Below, in pieces: positions 16,825-24,846 of a DNA stretch of 64,000 nucleotides. The notes below the pieces were generated by a model. The model was not told where the DNA came from. It saw nothing but the letters and a program-made list of their open reading frames with translations, and did no database searches. Origin of the DNA: Nocardioides luteus (GTDB lineage Bacteria > Actinomycetota > Actinomycetes > Propionibacteriales > Nocardioidaceae); contig NZ_JADOVJ010000001.1 in NCBI RefSeq assembly GCF_015752315.1, positions 1-64,000 on the forward strand, read 5' to 3'. Position numbers and translations under genes: made by a program. Every line of letters begins with the position of its first letter. The stretch's first letter is position 1.

Positions 16825-17981
16825 ACGTCGCCACCACCTCGGTGTGGGACAACCTCGTCGGCCAGCGCCACGTCATCCCCACGCTGCAGACCGCCGCGGC
16901 CGGCCACGGCATGACGCAGTCGTGGCTCTTCACCGGCCCACCGGGCTCGGGCCGGTCCAACGCCGCGATCGCCTTCGCGGCCGCGCTGCAGTGCCCTGAC
17001 GGCGGCTGCGGCCGGTGCCACCAGTGCCACACCGTGCTCACCGGCAGCCACGCCGACGTCAACCTGGTCCGCACCGAGAAGCTGACGCTCGGGGTCGACG
17101 AGATCCGCGACCTGGTGCGTCAGTCCGCCCTGAGCCCGGCCGGAAGCCGCTGGCAGATCCTGATCATCGAGGACGCCGACCGGCTCACCGAGCAGGCCAA
17201 CAACGCCCTGCTCAAGGCGGTCGAGGAGCCCGGCGCCCGCACGGTGTGGATGCTCTGCGCGCCGACGGTCGAGGACGTCCTCCCGACCATCCGGTCCAGG
17301 TGTCGCCTGGTCACGTTGACCACCCCGACCGCGCCCGACGTCACCGCCTTCCTGCAGCGCACGCTCGGTGTCGACGAGGCACGAGCCGCCTACGCGGCGC
17401 GCGCGAGCCAGGGTCACATCGGCCGCGCCAAGGCGCTGGCCCGCGACGACGACACCCGGCGCCGCCGTGAGCAGGTCGTCGCCTACCCGGCCAAGCTGAG
17501 GACCCTGGCCGACGCGCTCCGGGCCGCCGGCGAGCTGGCCGCGGTCTCGAAGGAGGAGGCCGACGCCGTCACCGCCGACCTCGACGCGCGGGAGAAGGCC
17601 GACCTCGACGCCGGCTACGGCGTGGTCGACCGGGGCCGCCGTCCGCGTGAGTACGGCCCCGCGCTGGCCGCGCTCGAGAAGGACCAGAAGCGCCGTGCCA
17701 CCCGCCGTCACCGCGACGTGATCGACCGCGGGCTGATGGACCTGGTCTCCGTCTATCGCGATGCGATCACGCTCGCCGCCGGTGCGCCGGTGACGCTGGT
17801 CAACGAGGAGCACCGGCGCGAGATCGAGCAGATCGTCGCGTCCTCGACCCCCGAGCTCAACCTGCAGCGCATCGGCGCCGTCTTCGAGGCCCGTGAGCAG
17901 CTGCTGGAGTTCAACGTCCAGCCCCAGCTGGTGCTGGAAGCCATGATGGTGGCGCTGCTGCCGCCCGGAGGAGATCAGTGA
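16821..17981 (+). CDS. holB: DNA polymerase III delta' subunit (clamp loader)
   Basis: A 386-residue AAA+ clamp-loader subunit. The start ATG overlaps the tmk stop (ATGA). It shows a modified P-loop TGPPGSGRS, the clamp-loader zinc module CPDGGCGRCHQC, and the sensor-type motif ANNALLKAVEEP. A small helical collar domain completes the C-terminus. The longer frame upstream is an overlap with tmk. The stop overlaps the next start. Confidence 0.93.
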   Translation: MNVATTSVWDNLVGQRHVIPTLQTAAAGHGMTQSWLFTGPPGSGRSNAAIAFAAALQCPDGGCGRCHQCHTVLTGSHADVNLVRTEKLTLGVDEIRDLVRQSALSPAGSRWQILIIEDADRLTEQANNALLKAVEEPGARTVWMLCAPTVEDVLPTIRSRCRLVTLTTPTAPDVTAFLQRTLGVDEARAAYAARASQGHIGRAKALARDDDTRRRREQVVAYPAKLRTLADALRAAGELAAVSKEEADAVTADLDAREKADLDAGYGVVDRGRRPREYGPALAALEKDQKRRATRRHRDVIDRGLMDLVSVYRDAITLAAGAPVTLVNEEHRREIEQIVASSTPELNLQRIGAVFEAREQLLEFNVQPQLVLEAMMVALLPPGGDQ

Positions 17982-19486
17982 ACCGCAAAGCCGCTCTCGT
18001 CGTGATGTCAGCGCTCGCCCTGACGGGCTGTGGAGGCGGTGGCGGCACCCCGGATGCCGACCGGGTCAGTCCGAGCGCCGAGGCGACCGCGGCCCCTGCG
18101 GAAGGGTTGCAGACCTTCTACAGCCAGAAGCTGGACTGGAAGGACTGCAACGGCGCCTTCGAGTGCGCGACCCTCGAGGTGCCGCTCGACTACTCCGACC
18201 CCACCGGTCGCACCATCGACATCGCCGTCATCAAGGACCCGGCCAACAAGAAGAAGATCGGCTCGCTGGCCATCAACCCCGGCGGCCCGGGTGGCTCGGG
18301 CATCGACTACGCGCTCTACAACAACCAGTCCTTCAGCCCCGCGGTCCGGAACTCCTACGACATCGTCGGCTTCGACCCGCGCGGTGTCGGGCAGAGCACC
18401 CCGGTCGACTGCCTCGACGACGACGCCCTGGACGCCTACGTCGCGGTCGACCCCGACCCGGACACCCCTGCCGAGGAGAAGGCCTACGTCGACACCGGCG
18501 TGCAGATGGCCAACGGCTGCGCCGCCCAGAAGGACGGCATCTCCGCCCACGTCAGCACCGTCGAGGCGGCCCGGGACATGGACGTACTCCGGGCGGCGCT
18601 GGGTGAGGACCAGCTCGACTACTTCGGTGCCTCCTACGGCACCCAGCTCGGCTCGACCTACGCCGAGCTCTACCCCGACCGGGTCGGCCGGTTCGTGCTC
18701 GACGGCGCGATCGCCCCGGGCCTGAGCGTGCTCGACGCCAACCTCGCCCAGGCGAAGGGCTTCGAGGTCGCGCTGCGCTCCTACGTCGAGAGCTGCGTCG
18801 ACGAGGGCAGCTGCTTCCTCGGTGACTCCGTCGACGAGGGTGTCGAGCGCGTCCAGAAGCTGATGGCCGACATCGACGCCGAGCCGCTGCCCGCCGGTGA
18901 TCGTGAGCTCACCGCGGGCAACGCCCTCTACGGCCTGATCACCCCGCTCTACGTCGAGTCCTACTGGCCCTACCTCACCGACGCCCTCGAGGCGGCGCTG
19001 AAGGGCGACGGGTCCCAGCTGATGAGCCTGTCCGACAACTACGCGGGCCGCGACCCCGAGGGTGGCTACATCAACAACACGATGGAGGCCAACTGGGCGA
19101 TCAACTGCCTCGACGACTCCTCCGGCCTCAGCCCGGAGGACGTACGCAAGCAGCTGCCCGCCTTCGAGAAGGCCGCCCCGACCTTCGGTGCCGCCCTCGC
19201 CTGGATGCTCAACGGCTGTGCCGCCGAGAAGTTCAAGGCCACCGAGCCCGAGCCGGAGATCGACGCCGAGGGTTCCAACCCGATCGTCGTCGTCGGCACC
19301 ACCCGTGACCCGGCCACCCCCTACGAGTGGGCAAAGGAGCTCGCGAAGGCCCTCGACGCCGGCGTACTCGTCTCCCGTGACGGCGACGGCCACACCGGCT
19401 ACATGCAGGGCAACGGCTGCGTCGACGACGCCATCGACGGCTACCTGGTCGACGGCAAGGTCCCCGACGACGGCTTGGAGTGCTGA
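17978..19486 (+). CDS. Exported alpha/beta hydrolase lipoprotein, tripeptidyl-aminopeptidase-like (SlpD/E type)
   Basis: A 502-residue protein with lipobox ALTGCGG at Cys21, so a lipid-anchored exported protein. The alpha/beta hydrolase fold has the oxyanion region NPGGPGGSG, nucleophile elbow GASYGTQ, acid loop VVGTTRDPATPY and the histidine in GDGHTGYMQGNGC, the latter part being the TAP-like C-terminal domain. Family members remove peptides from protein N-termini; the natural substrate is unknown. It is translationally coupled to holB and is commonly found there in actinobacteria. Confidence 0.87.
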   Translation: MNRKAALVVMSALALTGCGGGGGTPDADRVSPSAEATAAPAEGLQTFYSQKLDWKDCNGAFECATLEVPLDYSDPTGRTIDIAVIKDPANKKKIGSLAINPGGPGGSGIDYALYNNQSFSPAVRNSYDIVGFDPRGVGQSTPVDCLDDDALDAYVAVDPDPDTPAEEKAYVDTGVQMANGCAAQKDGISAHVSTVEAARDMDVLRAALGEDQLDYFGASYGTQLGSTYAELYPDRVGRFVLDGAIAPGLSVLDANLAQAKGFEVALRSYVESCVDEGSCFLGDSVDEGVERVQKLMADIDAEPLPAGDRELTAGNALYGLITPLYVESYWPYLTDALEAALKGDGSQLMSLSDNYAGRDPEGGYINNTMEANWAINCLDDSSGLSPEDVRKQLPAFEKAAPTFGAALAWMLNGCAAEKFKATEPEPEIDAEGSNPIVVVGTTRDPATPYEWAKELAKALDAGVLVSRDGDGHTGYMQGNGCVDDAIDGYLVDGKVPDDGLEC

Positions 19487-19488
19487 GA

Positions 19489-19503
19489 CCGCTCCACGAG
19501 CGG
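19489..19503 (+). terminator. Short hairpin after the hydrolase lipoprotein gene
   Basis: CCGCTC-CAC-GAGCGG, a perfect 6-bp stem two bases after the stop codon, followed by ATTT. It is a weak intrinsic terminator candidate. Confidence 0.4.
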
Positions 19504-19570
19504 ATTTACCCGATGTGGGGTGGGTCTTCGTCATGACGCCACCGGCCGATCCCGCAGACTCAGAGGATCA

Positions 19571-19596
19571 CTTCTCGAAAATTCAACGTCGAGAAG
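19571..19596 (+). promoter_or_regulatory. Inverted repeat overlapping the ribosome site of the Excalibur gene
   Basis: CTTCTCGA (19571-19578) and TCGAGAAG (19589-19596) are perfectly complementary around a 10-base AT-rich loop. The right arm contains the start of GAGAAGAAGG, the purine-rich ribosome site for the gene at 19612. In RNA the hairpin would partly hide that site; in DNA it could be an operator. Confidence 0.45.
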
Positions 19597-19611
19597 AAGG
19601 GTCACGAGCAC

Positions 19612-20817
19612 GTGATCATGAACCAGCGAATCCGTTCGATGACGAGAGCTTTCGCTGCCACCGCCGTCGCTTCACTGGCGGTCGCGGTAGCGCCCGTAAT
19701 AGGTGCCCAGCCGGCGCAGGCAGATACGGCCCCGCTGCCGTACATCGGTGGCTCCGCCACCCTCACCGTCAACGACGTGACGAAGGCCCAGAACTGCGAC
19801 CTCTACGGGGTCAAGGGCACGAACATCCCGGTCTCCGTGGACGTCTCGTTCGGCGAGAACTACAGCGACGAGTTCACCAACCCGACCGTGAGCTGGGAGG
19901 TCACCGTCTTCGACTCCGACGGAGAGGACGTGACCAACTACATCGAGGGCGGCGGATTTTCCGAGGGAGCGGCCGACGGCAACCTCTGTTCGTTGCTTCC
20001 CGTCGGTAGTTATCGGGCGGTCGCCTACGTCTTCACCTCGGATGCGGAGGGCACATATACCGACGCTGCCGAGGTCACCGATGCGTTCACGATCCGGGCC
20101 GCTCATAGCTACACCCTGTCGGCCAGCCGGTCGGGTACGACGATCAAGGCGCAGGTGAAGGACTACGGCAAGCCCGTGGTCGGCAAGTCGGTCGCGATCC
20201 AGCGGAAGTCCGGGGGCAGCTGGAGCACCGTCGCGCACCGCACGACCAGTTCGACCGGCTGGGTCTCCGCTACCGGCGTCCGCGGCGCGACGTACAGGTT
20301 CGCCTACGGGGGCAAGTACAGCTCGGCCGTGTACGTCCCGAAGATCACCACCTCCGTCGTGAAGGTGTCGGTGAGCAAGTACGGATCGAAGTCGTATCGC
20401 GTCGTCGGAAAGCTGACCGCGGGCGGCAACGCACTGAAGGGCAAGCGGATCTACCTGCAGAAGCAGGTCAGCGGGAGTTGGAGCAGCGTGACGTCGTGCG
20501 TGACGAACAGGTACGGAAAGTGCTCGGTCATCACGACGCCGGCCGCCAGCCGCTACTACCGCTGGAAGTTCCGCGGGGACGCCACCAGAAAGGCCGATGT
20601 CTCCGCGTCGTTCTACCTGAGGAAGCGCGGCTCCACCAGCACCACCACCTCGGGCTTGGACTACACCTACGCCAACGGGGCTACGGTCTACAACGCCACC
20701 TCGGCCAACGACCTCGACTGTGGCCAGATCCCGGCCTACAAGAAGCCGGTACGGATCAACAACAGCTCCGACCCGTGGGGTCTCGACCGGGACAACGACG
20801 GCTACGGCTGCGAGTGA
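19612..20817 (+). CDS. Secreted Ig-like protein with C-terminal Excalibur calcium-binding motif
   Basis: A 401-residue exported protein. The signal peptide runs to about residue 38 (VAPVIGAQPAQA|DT). It is followed by an N-terminal beta domain with one Cys pair, two or three beta-sandwich repeats of the type found in actinobacterial surface proteins (GKSVAIQRKSGGSWSTV and GKRIYLQKQVSGSWSSV), and a C-terminal Excalibur-like motif ending LDRDNDGYGCE with a partner Cys in DLDCGQI. The two Cys and Asp-rich loop suggest Ca2+ binding outside the cell. The GTG at 19612 and ATG at 19618 are both possible starts. The function is unknown. Confidence 0.8.
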   Translation: MIMNQRIRSMTRAFAATAVASLAVAVAPVIGAQPAQADTAPLPYIGGSATLTVNDVTKAQNCDLYGVKGTNIPVSVDVSFGENYSDEFTNPTVSWEVTVFDSDGEDVTNYIEGGGFSEGAADGNLCSLLPVGSYRAVAYVFTSDAEGTYTDAAEVTDAFTIRAAHSYTLSASRSGTTIKAQVKDYGKPVVGKSVAIQRKSGGSWSTVAHRTTSSTGWVSATGVRGATYRFAYGGKYSSAVYVPKITTSVVKVSVSKYGSKSYRVVGKLTAGGNALKGKRIYLQKQVSGSWSSVTSCVTNRYGKCSVITTPAASRYYRWKFRGDATRKADVSASFYLRKRGSTSTTTSGLDYTYANGATVYNATSANDLDCGQIPAYKKPVRINNSSDPWGLDRDNDGYGCE

Positions 20818-20841
20818 CCTGAGCCTTCGAAGGGCCGCGCG

Positions 20842-21768
20842 CTAGCGCCGGTGGACCGGGTCCGCGATGGCCTGGATCCGCTTGGTGGCCAGCTCGATCA
20901 TCAGCGTGGCGGCGGGGGAGAGGGTGGCGTCGGTGCGATGGACGATGGCGAAGGTGTCGTACGTCCGGGGTCGCAGTGACACCCAGCCGGCCTTCGGCGC
21001 CAGCCGGGGGAGCAGCTGCTCGGCTGCTCCCTTGGCGATGACGCTGTCGGCGTAGCCCATCCCGACCAGCTCGACCGCCGTCTCGATGTCCTCGACCTCG
21101 ATCCGGCTCGGTGGGTTGCGGCCGGTCTCGTGGAGGAGGTTGCGCAGGGTGACCCTGGTGGGGTCCTCCGAGCTCCAGGTCGTGTCGGCCATCACCAGCG
21201 TGGCCAGCGAGAGTCTGTGGGGCGTGACCGGCGTCGCCAGGTGCGCCGGATCCGCCGAGATGTAGACGAGCTCGTCGCGGGCCACAGGCGTCACCTTCAG
21301 CCCCGGGCCGGAGACGCTGCCGACCAGCAGCATCGCCGCCTCGAGCCGGCCGCGTCGCAGGTCTTCCTGGACCTCGGTGGAGTTCTGCCCGATCAGCTCG
21401 ACGCGTACGCCCGGGTATCGGTCGAGCACGTCGGCCACCAGCCCGGCCCCGCCGTAGAGCCGCGCGATCCCGAACATCCCGAACCGGATGGTTCCGGTCT
21501 CGAACTGCTTCACCGCCTGGACGGCCTTGCGCGCGTCCTCGGCGGCCGCGACCGTACGCTCCGCGTGCGGCCTCAGCTCGTCGGCCACCGCGGTCGGCAC
21601 CACCCCGCGTCCGACGCGTCGGAACAGCTGGACGCCGAGCGTACGCTCCAGGCCTCTGACCTGCTCCGAGATCGACGGCTGCGCATAGCCGAGCTCATCG
21701 GCCGCCGCGGTCAGTGAGCCATGCTCGTAGACCGCGAGGAACACGCGGAGCTGGTGCAGCGACAACAT
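20842..21768 (-). CDS. LysR family transcriptional regulator
   Basis: A 308-residue LTTR: N-terminal winged HTH (LHQLRVFLAVYEHGSLTAAA, residues 4-23), linker helix, then a periplasmic-binding-like effector domain from about residue 90 (GTIRFGMFGIARL). The target and inducer are unknown. The start codon overlaps an ATAG-N7-CTAT dyad, consistent with autorepression. The only divergent neighbour is a 52-codon ORF, with a tRNA gene beyond it, so a regulated metabolic gene is not obvious. Confidence 0.88.
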   Translation of the reverse strand: MLSLHQLRVFLAVYEHGSLTAAADELGYAQPSISEQVRGLERTLGVQLFRRVGRGVVPTAVADELRPHAERTVAAAEDARKAVQAVKQFETGTIRFGMFGIARLYGGAGLVADVLDRYPGVRVELIGQNSTEVQEDLRRGRLEAAMLLVGSVSGPGLKVTPVARDELVYISADPAHLATPVTPHRLSLATLVMADTTWSSEDPTRVTLRNLLHETGRNPPSRIEVEDIETAVELVGMGYADSVIAKGAAEQLLPRLAPKAGWVSLRPRTYDTFAIVHRTDATLSPAATLMIELATKRIQAIADPVHRR

Positions 21769-21785
21769 AGAGACATCCTATGTCT
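21767..21785 (-). promoter_or_regulatory. LysR-type operator candidate at the lysR start
   Basis: ATAG (21767-21770) and CTAT (21778-21781) form a dyad fitting the T-N11-A rule. Overlapping it, AGACAT-CCT-ATGTCT (21771-21785) is a perfect 6-bp inverted repeat. A further CTATGA (21809-21814) and TCATAG (21889-21894) pair lies toward the small ORF. Confidence 0.5.
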
Positions 21786-21909
21786 TTTCAAGGAAAGATC
21801 GTCTACCTCTATGAGTCGCCGACGGTCATCATTGACTCTGGCAATTGACTGGCCACCACTGCGTCCGCAGTCGGTGGTTGATACATGTTCATAGGGGAGT
21901 AGAGCAGTA

Positions 21910-22068
21910 ATGAAGCACGGCGTTCGCCGCCTGGGCCGCCTGATCGGCAAGGGGAAGCCCACCCGTACGACCATCGACGAGCACGTCGAGGCGCACCGTT
22001 TTAGTGTCGAGCGCGCAGTCTCGGTACACTCATCCGGTCCGCTCAACCAGAGCCGCTTCATGCGGTAA
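21910..22068 (+). CDS. Short basic ORF (52 aa), divergent from lysR
   Basis: ATG at 21910 preceded by GGGGAG at a spacing of about 10; the frame runs 52 codons to TAA at 22066. The product is basic at the N-terminus (MKHGVRRLGRLIGKGKPTR) with no membrane span or cysteines; no family is recognised. An imperfect hairpin, CCACCACTGC/GCAGTCGGTGG (21853-21877), lies upstream of the ribosome site. It ends 13 bp before tRNA-Thr. It may be a real LysR-controlled peptide or a chance frame. Confidence 0.4.
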   Translation: MKHGVRRLGRLIGKGKPTRTTIDEHVEAHRFSVERAVSVHSSGPLNQSRFMR

Positions 22069-22081
22069 CGGATGACGGTAC

Positions 22082-22154
22082 GCCGCCTTAGCTCAGTCGG
22101 CAGAGCGTCTCACTCGTAATGAGAAGGTCGTCGGTTCGATTCCGACAGGCGGCT
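22082..22154 (+). tRNA. tRNA-Thr (anticodon CGT)
   Basis: A 73-nt cloverleaf: acceptor stem GCCGCCT/AGGCGGC with discriminator T, D-arm with GCTCAGTCGGCAGAGC, anticodon stem TCTCA/TGAGA with loop CTCGTAA (anticodon CGT, reading ACG), variable loop AGGTC, T-arm GTCGG-TTCGATT-CCGAC. CCA is not encoded. A strong terminator follows at once. Confidence 0.96.
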
Positions 22155-22161
22155 CAGCAAA

Positions 22162-22206
22162 CCCCGGTCTCACCAGCGAAAACGCTGGCCGCGAGACCGG
22201 GGTTAC
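22162..22206 (+). terminator. Intrinsic terminator of tRNA-Thr
   Basis: CCCCGGTCTC (22162-22171) pairs perfectly with GAGACCGGGG (22193-22202). Inside it CCAGCG-AAAA-CGCTGG forms a second stem, giving one long nearly continuous hairpin followed by TTACTTGATTTT. Confidence 0.85.
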
Positions 22207-22456
22207 TTGATTTTCGACCGCCCGATCGCCGCCTCTACCGCCTTCGGGCGGCGTGGCCGAACGTGCCCGTTACCAGTTGGTGATGTTTGTCAGCGCTCGA
22301 CCGCGGATGCGTGCTATCACTTCCGTGTGCGGTCCGGGCGCCCACGTTGCTGGAGTACCCCCCACTCGGTCGCGAGGGCGTCCAGGACCGCACGCCAGGC
22401 TCGGCTACGCAACGATTTCCCGGGCAGCGACCGGATGTGTCCGGCAGGATGAGGCC
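22207..22456 (+). other. Upstream region of the CPBP protease gene
   Basis: This 250-bp stretch has a short GC hairpin near GCCGCC-tctaccgccttcg-GGCGGC (about 22230-22252). I see no convincing promoter or conserved frame. An open frame joins the protease gene from 22253, but the likely protein start is at 22457. Confidence 0.4.
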
Positions 22457-23272
22457 ATGACGATTCCGGAGTCCGGTGCGGCGGACGCGGCACCTGGTCG
22501 CGATCGACCGATCGAGACCCGCAAGCCGCTCGGATATGGGCTGTTCGCCGTTCTGGTGGTCACCTACCTGGCGATCATCCAGGGCGGCGGGATGCTGATG
22601 AAGGCGCTGGTCGACGTCGGCGACGACCCGCTGACCACGACGAAGGGCGTCGTCATCACCATGGTGATCCCGCTGGGCGTCGCCCTCGCCTTCGTCTACG
22701 GGGCCGCCGCGGCGCTGGGGCGTCTGCGACCGGTGATGCGTGACGACCGACCCGTCAGCCGCTGGGTCATCGTCGTACCGGTCATCTTCGTGGTGTGCAT
22801 CCTGCTGGCCATCGACTACGGCGCGCTGTCGGAGAAGACCGGCGGATACATCGTGGTCCTGCTGCTCGCGACCCAGCTGGTCGGCTGGGGCGAAGAGGGC
22901 ATGTTCCGTGGCATCGGGGTCACGACGCTGCGCGAGCACGGGCTGACCGAGGGCAGGGTCGCACTGTGGTCCAGCCTGATCTTCGGCGTCGTCCATCTCT
23001 CGAACGCGATCGGCCGAGGTGTCAACGCGATCCCGCAGGCGCTCATCGTGAGCCTGGCCGGCTACTTCTTCTACCTGACCCGCCGCCGAGCCGGCACCAA
23101 CGCGGTCAACTCGGTGATCCATGGTCTGTTCGACTTCTCGCTGCTCACCGGCACCGCGATCCTCGTCGACCAAGGCGCCTACCTCGGGTCGCTCGCCGGG
23201 ATCCTGGCCTACGTCGTGACCGGCGCCGTGCTCCTGGTCCGGCGTCACCACATCGACCCGAGCCGCACCTGA
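22457..23272 (+). CDS. CPBP family intramembrane metalloprotease
   Basis: A 271-residue protein with about eight membrane spans and the CPBP/Abi motifs: EEGMFRG (motif 1, metal-binding Glu pair and Arg), a His in FGVVHLSN (motif 2), and a His in SVIHGLFDF (motif 3). Relatives process CAAX-type or bacteriocin-related substrates; the substrate here is unknown. The ATG at 22457 is preferred because upstream codons lack family features. Confidence 0.85.
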   Translation: MTIPESGAADAAPGRDRPIETRKPLGYGLFAVLVVTYLAIIQGGGMLMKALVDVGDDPLTTTKGVVITMVIPLGVALAFVYGAAAALGRLRPVMRDDRPVSRWVIVVPVIFVVCILLAIDYGALSEKTGGYIVVLLLATQLVGWGEEGMFRGIGVTTLREHGLTEGRVALWSSLIFGVVHLSNAIGRGVNAIPQALIVSLAGYFFYLTRRRAGTNAVNSVIHGLFDFSLLTGTAILVDQGAYLGSLAGILAYVVTGAVLLVRRHHIDPSRT

Positions 23273-23298
23273 GCACCCCGGCGGCTGCAGACTGGGAG

Positions 23299-24600
23299 TC
23301 AGGCGTGATCCGCGGACACGGGCTCGACCGACGGCTCGGTGTGGGGCCCCGCCCACCACACGACGGTGGTGATCACGCCGATCACGAGCAGCGCGCTGGT
23401 CAGCCAGAACGGATAGGTGCGGTCGATCCCGGAGAGCCAACCGGAGATCCAGCCGAACGGCGCGGCCGCGAGCATCACCGCCGTGCGCTGCAGCGCCATC
23501 ACCCGTGACCGCTCGGCCTCGTCGACGTGGAAGGCGACGAGCGACTCCGAGAGCATGAAGAGCATCCCGGCACCGAAGCCGTCGAGGAGGAGGCACACCC
23601 CCAGAAGCGCGTACGTCACGACGTCGGCGTCACCCTCGGCGGCGGGGATCAGGACGAGGACCAGCTGCCCGGCCAGATAGATGCCGAATCCCCACAGGGT
23701 CGCCTGCTTGAGGTCGTGGCCCGAGGTCAGCCGGCGGATCAGGGTGAAGAGGAAGAGCACCGACAGCAGGGAGCGCACCATCGGGAAGAACGGCAGCACC
23801 GGGTCGGGCACGTGCAGGTGCTGGTTGACCATGACCTGCCAGAACGTCCCGTTGACGAGGGTGACCGCCGCGACCAGGGCAGCGATGGCCAGCGCCAGCA
23901 GCGAGCCGCGCGAGCGGCCCAGCAGCCTCGCGGCCTCGCGGTAGCCGACGAAGAGCCGCCAGAGACTCTCGTGGCGGGTCTCCTCCATCCGGATCAGCCC
24001 TCGGCGGGTCTCGGTGGACGCGGCGTACAGCAGGATGATCTTGGCCAGCATCACCACCGCGGCGTTGATGAAGAGCACCCGCACCGCCGGCTCCAGGCCG
24101 AACTGCGCGACCATGAAGGCGGCGATCGGGGCGAAGAGCGCCGAGCAGTCGGCCGCGACCCGCACGAGGGAGTAGATGCCGGTGAGCTGGTCGCGCTCCG
24201 CGTCCTCGACCATCAGGCAGTCCCAGGCGTTCGCGGTGACCTGCAGGGCGCCGTTGAGCAGCGAGGCGGCCAGGAAGGCCCAGAAGTCCTGGGCGAACGC
24301 CCAGATCAGGCACGGGATCACGAAGGCGATGACGTCGAAGACCGCGTTGGTCAGCCGGCGCCCCATCCGGTCGGTGATGATGCCGCCGGCGAGCCCGAAG
24401 AACACCTGCGAGATCATCCCCGCGGTCGCGAGCAGGCCGATCTGCGCGTCGTGCAGGCCGAGGGCGAGCATGAAGACGGAGAGGTAGGGCAGCACCAGCG
24501 CCATCGACAGGCCCCACATCGGCTCGGTCCACACGCAGGCGCGCGGGTTGCCGCGGAGATGGATCAGGGTGTGCCACAGGGAGCCGGGGGAGGATGCCAC
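23299..24600 (-). CDS. MFS transporter
   Basis: A 12-span major facilitator of about 433 residues, with the loop motif GIITDRMGRRLTN after TM2. GTG at 24600 is taken as the start; the frame continues to 24732, but the added Arg-rich residues do not look like a membrane-protein N-terminus. Its family resembles drug or metabolite exporters of unclear specificity. It diverges from the arabinan operon, so import of arabinose or arabino-oligosaccharides is possible but unproven. Confidence 0.78.
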   Translation of the reverse strand: MASSPGSLWHTLIHLRGNPRACVWTEPMWGLSMALVLPYLSVFMLALGLHDAQIGLLATAGMISQVFFGLAGGIITDRMGRRLTNAVFDVIAFVIPCLIWAFAQDFWAFLAASLLNGALQVTANAWDCLMVEDAERDQLTGIYSLVRVAADCSALFAPIAAFMVAQFGLEPAVRVLFINAAVVMLAKIILLYAASTETRRGLIRMEETRHESLWRLFVGYREAARLLGRSRGSLLALAIAALVAAVTLVNGTFWQVMVNQHLHVPDPVLPFFPMVRSLLSVLFLFTLIRRLTSGHDLKQATLWGFGIYLAGQLVLVLIPAAEGDADVVTYALLGVCLLLDGFGAGMLFMLSESLVAFHVDEAERSRVMALQRTAVMLAAAPFGWISGWLSGIDRTYPFWLTSALLVIGVITTVVWWAGPHTEPSVEPVSADHA

Positions 24601-24768
24601 CGGGTCAGTGAACCAGGTGTGATGTCGAAGCCGAAAACGATTTCGCGATGGACGATCCGGCGACGTCCGATTACCGCCGGATATGCAGGTCGGAGCCCCG
24701 TTGAGCATGCGTCCGAGACGGGTCGGTGTCACCTGGTTCTCTTGACGACCGCGTCAGCCGCCTGCTTA

Positions 24769-24782
24769 TGTTAGCGCTCACA
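24769..24782 (+). promoter_or_regulatory. LacI/GalR-type operator
   Basis: TGTTAGCGCTCACA is a near-perfect dyad (TGT-AGCGCT-ACA) of the LacI family type, with the CpG centre that such repressors contact. It covers the likely -10 region (TATGTT, 24767-24772) downstream of a TTGACG -35 at 24742-24747. Binding would block transcription of the arabinan operon. No lacI-type gene lies in the window. Confidence 0.72.
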
Positions 24783-24787
24783 TTCCG

Positions 24788-24803
24788 TGTGACTGAGGTC
24801 ACA
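24788..24803 (+). promoter_or_regulatory. Crp/GlxR-type binding site
   Basis: TGTGA-CTGAGG-TCACA is an exact match to the Crp consensus TGTGA-N6-TCACA, also used by actinobacterial Crp/GlxR. It lies six bases after the LacI-type operator and 43 bp before the arabinanase start. Being downstream of the predicted -10, it may act as a repression site, or a second promoter may exist. Confidence 0.7.
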
Positions 24804-24846
24804 TCGAATGGTGCCCCGGCCCAACGACGACCCCTGGAGCGCGCAG

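Noticed and set aside
21771..22206. Repeated palindromes near tRNA-Thr as an integration (att) site
   Set aside because: No integrase gene, no direct repeat of the tRNA 3' end and no foreign gene block follow. The hairpin is a terminator.
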